Shown here: one piece after another, positions 5,354 to 7,208 of the stretch
How positions within the stretch are numbered: the stretch's first letter is position 1
Layout of the letters: every line of letters begins with the position of its first letter
Assembly (NCBI GenBank): GCA_047620505.1
Contig: JBLHKS010000302.1
Coordinates: 1 to 7,208 of the forward strand
Reading direction: 5' to 3'
DNA length: 7,208 nt
DNA from: JBLHKS01 sp047620505
Lineage (GTDB): Bacteria; Verrucomicrobiota; Verrucomicrobiia; Verrucomicrobiales; DEV007
Notes under the pieces: model-generated
Told to the model about the DNA's origin: nothing
Seen by the model: the letters and a program-made list of their open reading frames with translations, nothing else
Databases searched by the model: none
Translations under genes and position numbers: made by a program

Positions 5354-6138
5354 ACGATCCACTTCACATGGACACCAACCACGATTCCGATGTATCAGAT
5401 TCACCAATGGGTGAGGACAAATTCAATCAACGCCAGGAACTGTTTCCGCCTACGCGTTGGACGCTTGTAGCTCAGTCCCGCGATCCGAAGTCTGCCGGCA
5501 GGGCGCTTGACCAACTCTGCGAACTCTACTGGTTTCCCGTCTACGCATTCATCCGCTGCAAGGGCAAATCGCATCATGACGCGCAAGATCTCACGCAGGG
5601 ATTTTTCGCCTCTCTCCTTAGCCGAGACGATTTCGCCAAGGCTGACCCCGAACGGGGAAAACTTCGGGCATTCATCACCCACGCGGCTACTCGATTCGTC
5701 ATCAGCTCGGATCGAATGCAGCATCAGAAGAAACGTGGCGGGGATATCACGCCGATCTCTCTCGACGTTGAGGAAGCCAGGCGAAAGTTCGATTCGGAAC
5801 TTTCGACCAACGAGACTCCAGAGAGCTGCTTCGAACGACTCTGGGCAATCACGGTTCTCGATACAGCCCAGAAACTCCTGAAAGAAGAGTATAAGGCTAA
5901 AGGCAAGGCGGAACTACTGGCCGCGATCATTCCCTATGTGAGCCTGAACTCACGAGGGAAGGAGAAGATGGAGATCGCCACGCAGTTAGGCCTCTCAGAC
6001 GGAGCGTTCCGAATGGCTCTTTTCCGGATGCGCCAGCGGTATGGGGAAGTTCTGCGGGACACAGTTGCGGACACTCTGACCGATCCGTCTGAAGTGGAAG
6101 ATGAGCTGAGCTACTTGTTCGAGATCTTCGGACGCTGA
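5350..6138 (+). CDS. ECF-type RNA polymerase sigma factor
   Basis: The 262-residue protein belongs to the group of extracytoplasmic-function-like sigma factors that open with an F-P-x-T-R-W-T-L-V motif (here at 32-40), common in Planctomycetota and Verrucomicrobiota. Region 2 spans about 55-130, including LCELYWFPVYAFIR, the core-binding helix DAQDLTQGFF (77-86), ADPERGKLRAFI and a basic QKKRGGD end. A long linker with TPESCFERLW (156-165) leads to region 4, whose helix-turn-helix is at about 206-232 (EIATQLGLSDGAFRMALFRMRQRY), followed by a DELSYLF tail. The length is normal for this subgroup, which is longer than typical ECFs. It would direct RNA polymerase to its own promoters. No anti-sigma gene is seen beside it. 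The start overlaps the ATPase stop (ATGA); ATG 5368 is an alternative start that keeps all domains. It may control the transfer genes, but no target promoter could be identified. Confidence 0.88.
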   Translation: MNDPLHMDTNHDSDVSDSPMGEDKFNQRQELFPPTRWTLVAQSRDPKSAGRALDQLCELYWFPVYAFIRCKGKSHHDAQDLTQGFFASLLSRDDFAKADPERGKLRAFITHAATRFVISSDRMQHQKKRGGDITPISLDVEEARRKFDSELSTNETPESCFERLWAITVLDTAQKLLKEEYKAKGKAELLAAIIPYVSLNSRGKEKMEIATQLGLSDGAFRMALFRMRQRYGEVLRDTVADTLTDPSEVEDELSYLFEIFGR

Positions 6139-6174
6139 TCGCTCGCAGGGAGGAAACTTCGATTTCTTAGTGAC

Positions 6175-6188
6175 GTCTGCTCGCAGAC
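6175..6188 (+). other. Short inverted repeat before the TraX-like gene
   Basis: GTCTG-CTCG-CAGAC forms a perfect 5-bp stem with a 4-base loop in the 56-base gap between the sigma factor and the TraX-like gene. The octamer GCTCGCAG at 6179-6186 also occurs at 6141-6148. No T-run follows, so it is not a convincing terminator; it could be a weak operator or mRNA hairpin, or chance. Confidence 0.3.
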
Positions 6189-6194
6189 CGCGAA

Positions 6195-7016
6195 GTGCCT
6201 CGTGTGATCCATATGATTGCCAGGAACCGCTCACAATCCTCGAACCCGCGTCGTCTGGTCTACGGGAGGCTAGCATGGCTCGACGAACTGCGATTCGTAG
6301 CGATTGCTCTCATGATCGTCGACCACGGGTGCCTCTTCTTCGCGCCAACCAACACGATCGCAGAAGTGCTCCGATGCACTTTGACTCGGTGTGCCGAACC
6401 TCTGTTCGTTTTCGTTCTAACCTCCGCTGCCGTATTCCTTCGCCGAGCGTTGAGGCCGTCTCGGTTGCTCCAGATCTTCGGGCTGTCGCTGGCGACGTCT
6501 TGGCTATTCTCAGTTCATCTCGGATACGCTGTCGCCGATGTTCTTGTCAGTCTCTCCGTTGTGATCGTGGCGCTGCCGCTGCTAACAAAGATGTGCGATC
6601 ACTTATTGATCGGAGTTCTGTACGTCACTGCCGCACTTTGCGTTGTGCCGGTAAGCCTGGGATCGGTTGCCTTTGACTACAGCCCAATGCTGCTTGTCTA
6701 TCAGGTTCTCTTGACGAGACTGCTGCTCGAGAAGTCGGGCAGAGTCGCTGGAAGGCACGGTGTCCTGTCGGGATGCGTTGTGCTTCTTGCTGCCTGGTGG
6801 GTTTATCGGAGTGGAGGGGAAATCACAGGAAGCACCTACACGATCTGCTTCGGTCACCCCTTGGCGGCGCTCGTGATTTTCTCAATCCGGGGCGCGGATG
6901 ATCACCGAGCAACACTGGCGACGTTTGTCGCCAGATATCCGCTCACGATCTACGCCTGCCATCTCGCTGTGTTCGCAACTCTCGCCCGATTCTCGGAGCT
7001 AAGGGGGAGTCTGTGA
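6195..7016 (+). CDS. TraX-like polytopic membrane acyltransferase candidate
   Basis: The 273-residue protein is strongly hydrophobic, with about seven to eight membrane segments (roughly 33-50, 66-82, 92-108, 112-131, 137-158, 164-178, 188-203 and 248-264). The first span contains DELRFVAIALMIVDHG (30-45), matching the short 'liAl..M..DH.G' signature of TraX. AEPLFVFVL (67-75) fits the second conserved block and YPLTIYACHL (248-257) the final one. TraX N-acetylates F-type pilin in the inner membrane, so a pilin-modifying role fits a conjugation locus. Related acyltransferase families (OpgC, the DUF1624/HGSNAT type) share this plan and cannot be excluded. The start is uncertain: GTG 6195, GTG 6204 or ATG 6213 are in frame, none with a good ribosome site; an in-frame stop at 6171-6173 limits extension. 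It is separated from the sigma factor by 56 bases, so it could have its own transcript. Confidence 0.6.
   Translation: MPRVIHMIARNRSQSSNPRRLVYGRLAWLDELRFVAIALMIVDHGCLFFAPTNTIAEVLRCTLTRCAEPLFVFVLTSAAVFLRRALRPSRLLQIFGLSLATSWLFSVHLGYAVADVLVSLSVVIVALPLLTKMCDHLLIGVLYVTAALCVVPVSLGSVAFDYSPMLLVYQVLLTRLLLEKSGRVAGRHGVLSGCVVLLAAWWVYRSGGEITGSTYTICFGHPLAALVIFSIRGADDHRATLATFVARYPLTIYACHLAVFATLARFSELRGSL
7001..7009 (+). promoter_or_regulatory. Ribosome site for the last partial gene
   Basis: AAGGGGGAG lies 3 bases before the GTG at 7013, inside the last codons of the TraX-like gene. It is the second-best purine-rich ribosome site in the window and is the main reason to believe the downstream frame is translated. 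Confidence 0.55.
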
Positions 7017-7208
7017 TCGCAATCGGTCGAATGTCGTTTGCGATACTACTGGGCACCGGTGGAGTGCTCGTCCACTTCTACTACACTGGGCAGTTTGCCA
7101 CGCTCCAATGGTGTGGAAAACTCTGCAGGGGAAATTCGCTTTATTGCTATGTTAGTGCGCCGTGCCGCGCACATGTGAGCTCCGGTTCATCTGGGTCGAA
7201 ATCGCCCT
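7013..7208 (+). CDS. Membrane-anchored or exported Cys-containing protein, 3'-partial
   Basis: From GTG 7013 the frame stays open for 65 codons to the right edge. The start overlaps the TraX-like stop as GTGA and has a strong purine-rich ribosome site. The N-terminus has an Arg at residue 6 and a hydrophobic stretch at about 8-22 (MSFAILLGTGGVLVHF), which could be a signal peptide or a membrane anchor. The following part has four Cys residues in a short span (QWCGKLC, then SLYCYVSAPC), then a His-Val and a Gly/Ser-rich stretch. The Cys spacing suggests disulfides or metal binding outside the cytoplasm, but I do not recognise the family. By position it would belong to the transfer region, perhaps as a small envelope protein. 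An internal ATG at 7031 would shorten the start by six residues. Confidence 0.5.
   Translation, partial: MIAIGRMSFAILLGTGGVLVHFYYTGQFATLQWCGKLCRGNSLYCYVSAPCRAHVSSGSSGSKSP

Noticed and set aside
6175..6188. Rho-independent terminator after the sigma factor gene
   Set aside because: The stem is only 5 bp and is not followed by a T-run.
6170..6676. 168-codon + strand frame overlapping the TraX-like gene
   Set aside because: Arg/Ser/Cys-rich shadow with no domain; the overlapping frame encodes regular membrane spans. The nearby GGGAGG is about 16 bases from its GTG, too far to support it.

Overview
The window is one strand-consistent block of genes from a conjugative (type IV secretion, T4SS) transfer region. 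Everything is on the + strand and almost every junction overlaps or touches. The host is best read as a high-GC Gram-negative bacterium, probably of the Verrucomicrobiota/Planctomycetota group. That guess rests mainly on the sigma factor at 5350-6138, whose FPPTRWTLV opening and long linker are typical of ECF sigma factors in those phyla. Strong Shine-Dalgarno sequences precede only some of the genes. The taxonomic call is an inference.

Layout. (1) 1-1051: a VirB6/TrbL-like polytopic inner-membrane channel protein with a very long Gly/Ala/Ser tail, probably cut by the left edge. (2) 1072-1680: a VirB8/TraE-like bitopic protein. (3) 1677-2654: an exported VirB9/TrbG/TraK-like protein. (4) 2651-3830: a VirB10/TrbI/TraB-like protein, split into two frames by a one-base shift near 3221. 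(5) 3832-4143: a small lipoprotein in the VirB7/TraV position. (6) 4095-4475: a coiled-coil reading frame that looks like the detached C-terminal half of that lipoprotein. (7) 4472-5353: a stand-alone AAA+ ATPase resembling only the second ATPase module of ClpB/ClpV. (8) 5350-6138: an ECF-type sigma factor. (9) 6195-7016: a TraX-like membrane acyltransferase candidate. (10) 7013-7208: the start of a further membrane-anchored, Cys-containing protein that runs off the right edge.

How it fits together. The VirB8-, VirB9- and VirB10-like proteins and the lipoprotein would form the envelope-spanning core of the transfer apparatus, and the VirB6-like protein its inner-membrane channel. The order VirB8-VirB9-VirB10-lipoprotein matches traE-K-B-V of F-type systems, and a TraX-like protein (F-pilin acetylation) lies downstream. 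The VirB6/TrbL-like neighbour gives the cluster a mosaic look. The most unusual part is the ClpB-D2-like ATPase and sigma factor, translationally coupled to the end of the structural genes. The ATPase lacks the aromatic pore loop used by threading unfoldases.

The two frameshifts lie within 1 kb and each separates well-conserved coding sequence. They mean either sequencing/assembly errors or a recently damaged element. No tRNA, rRNA, CRISPR array, insertion sequence, origin or attachment site was recognised, and there is no non-coding stretch over 300 bases; the longest gap is 56 bases (6139-6194).
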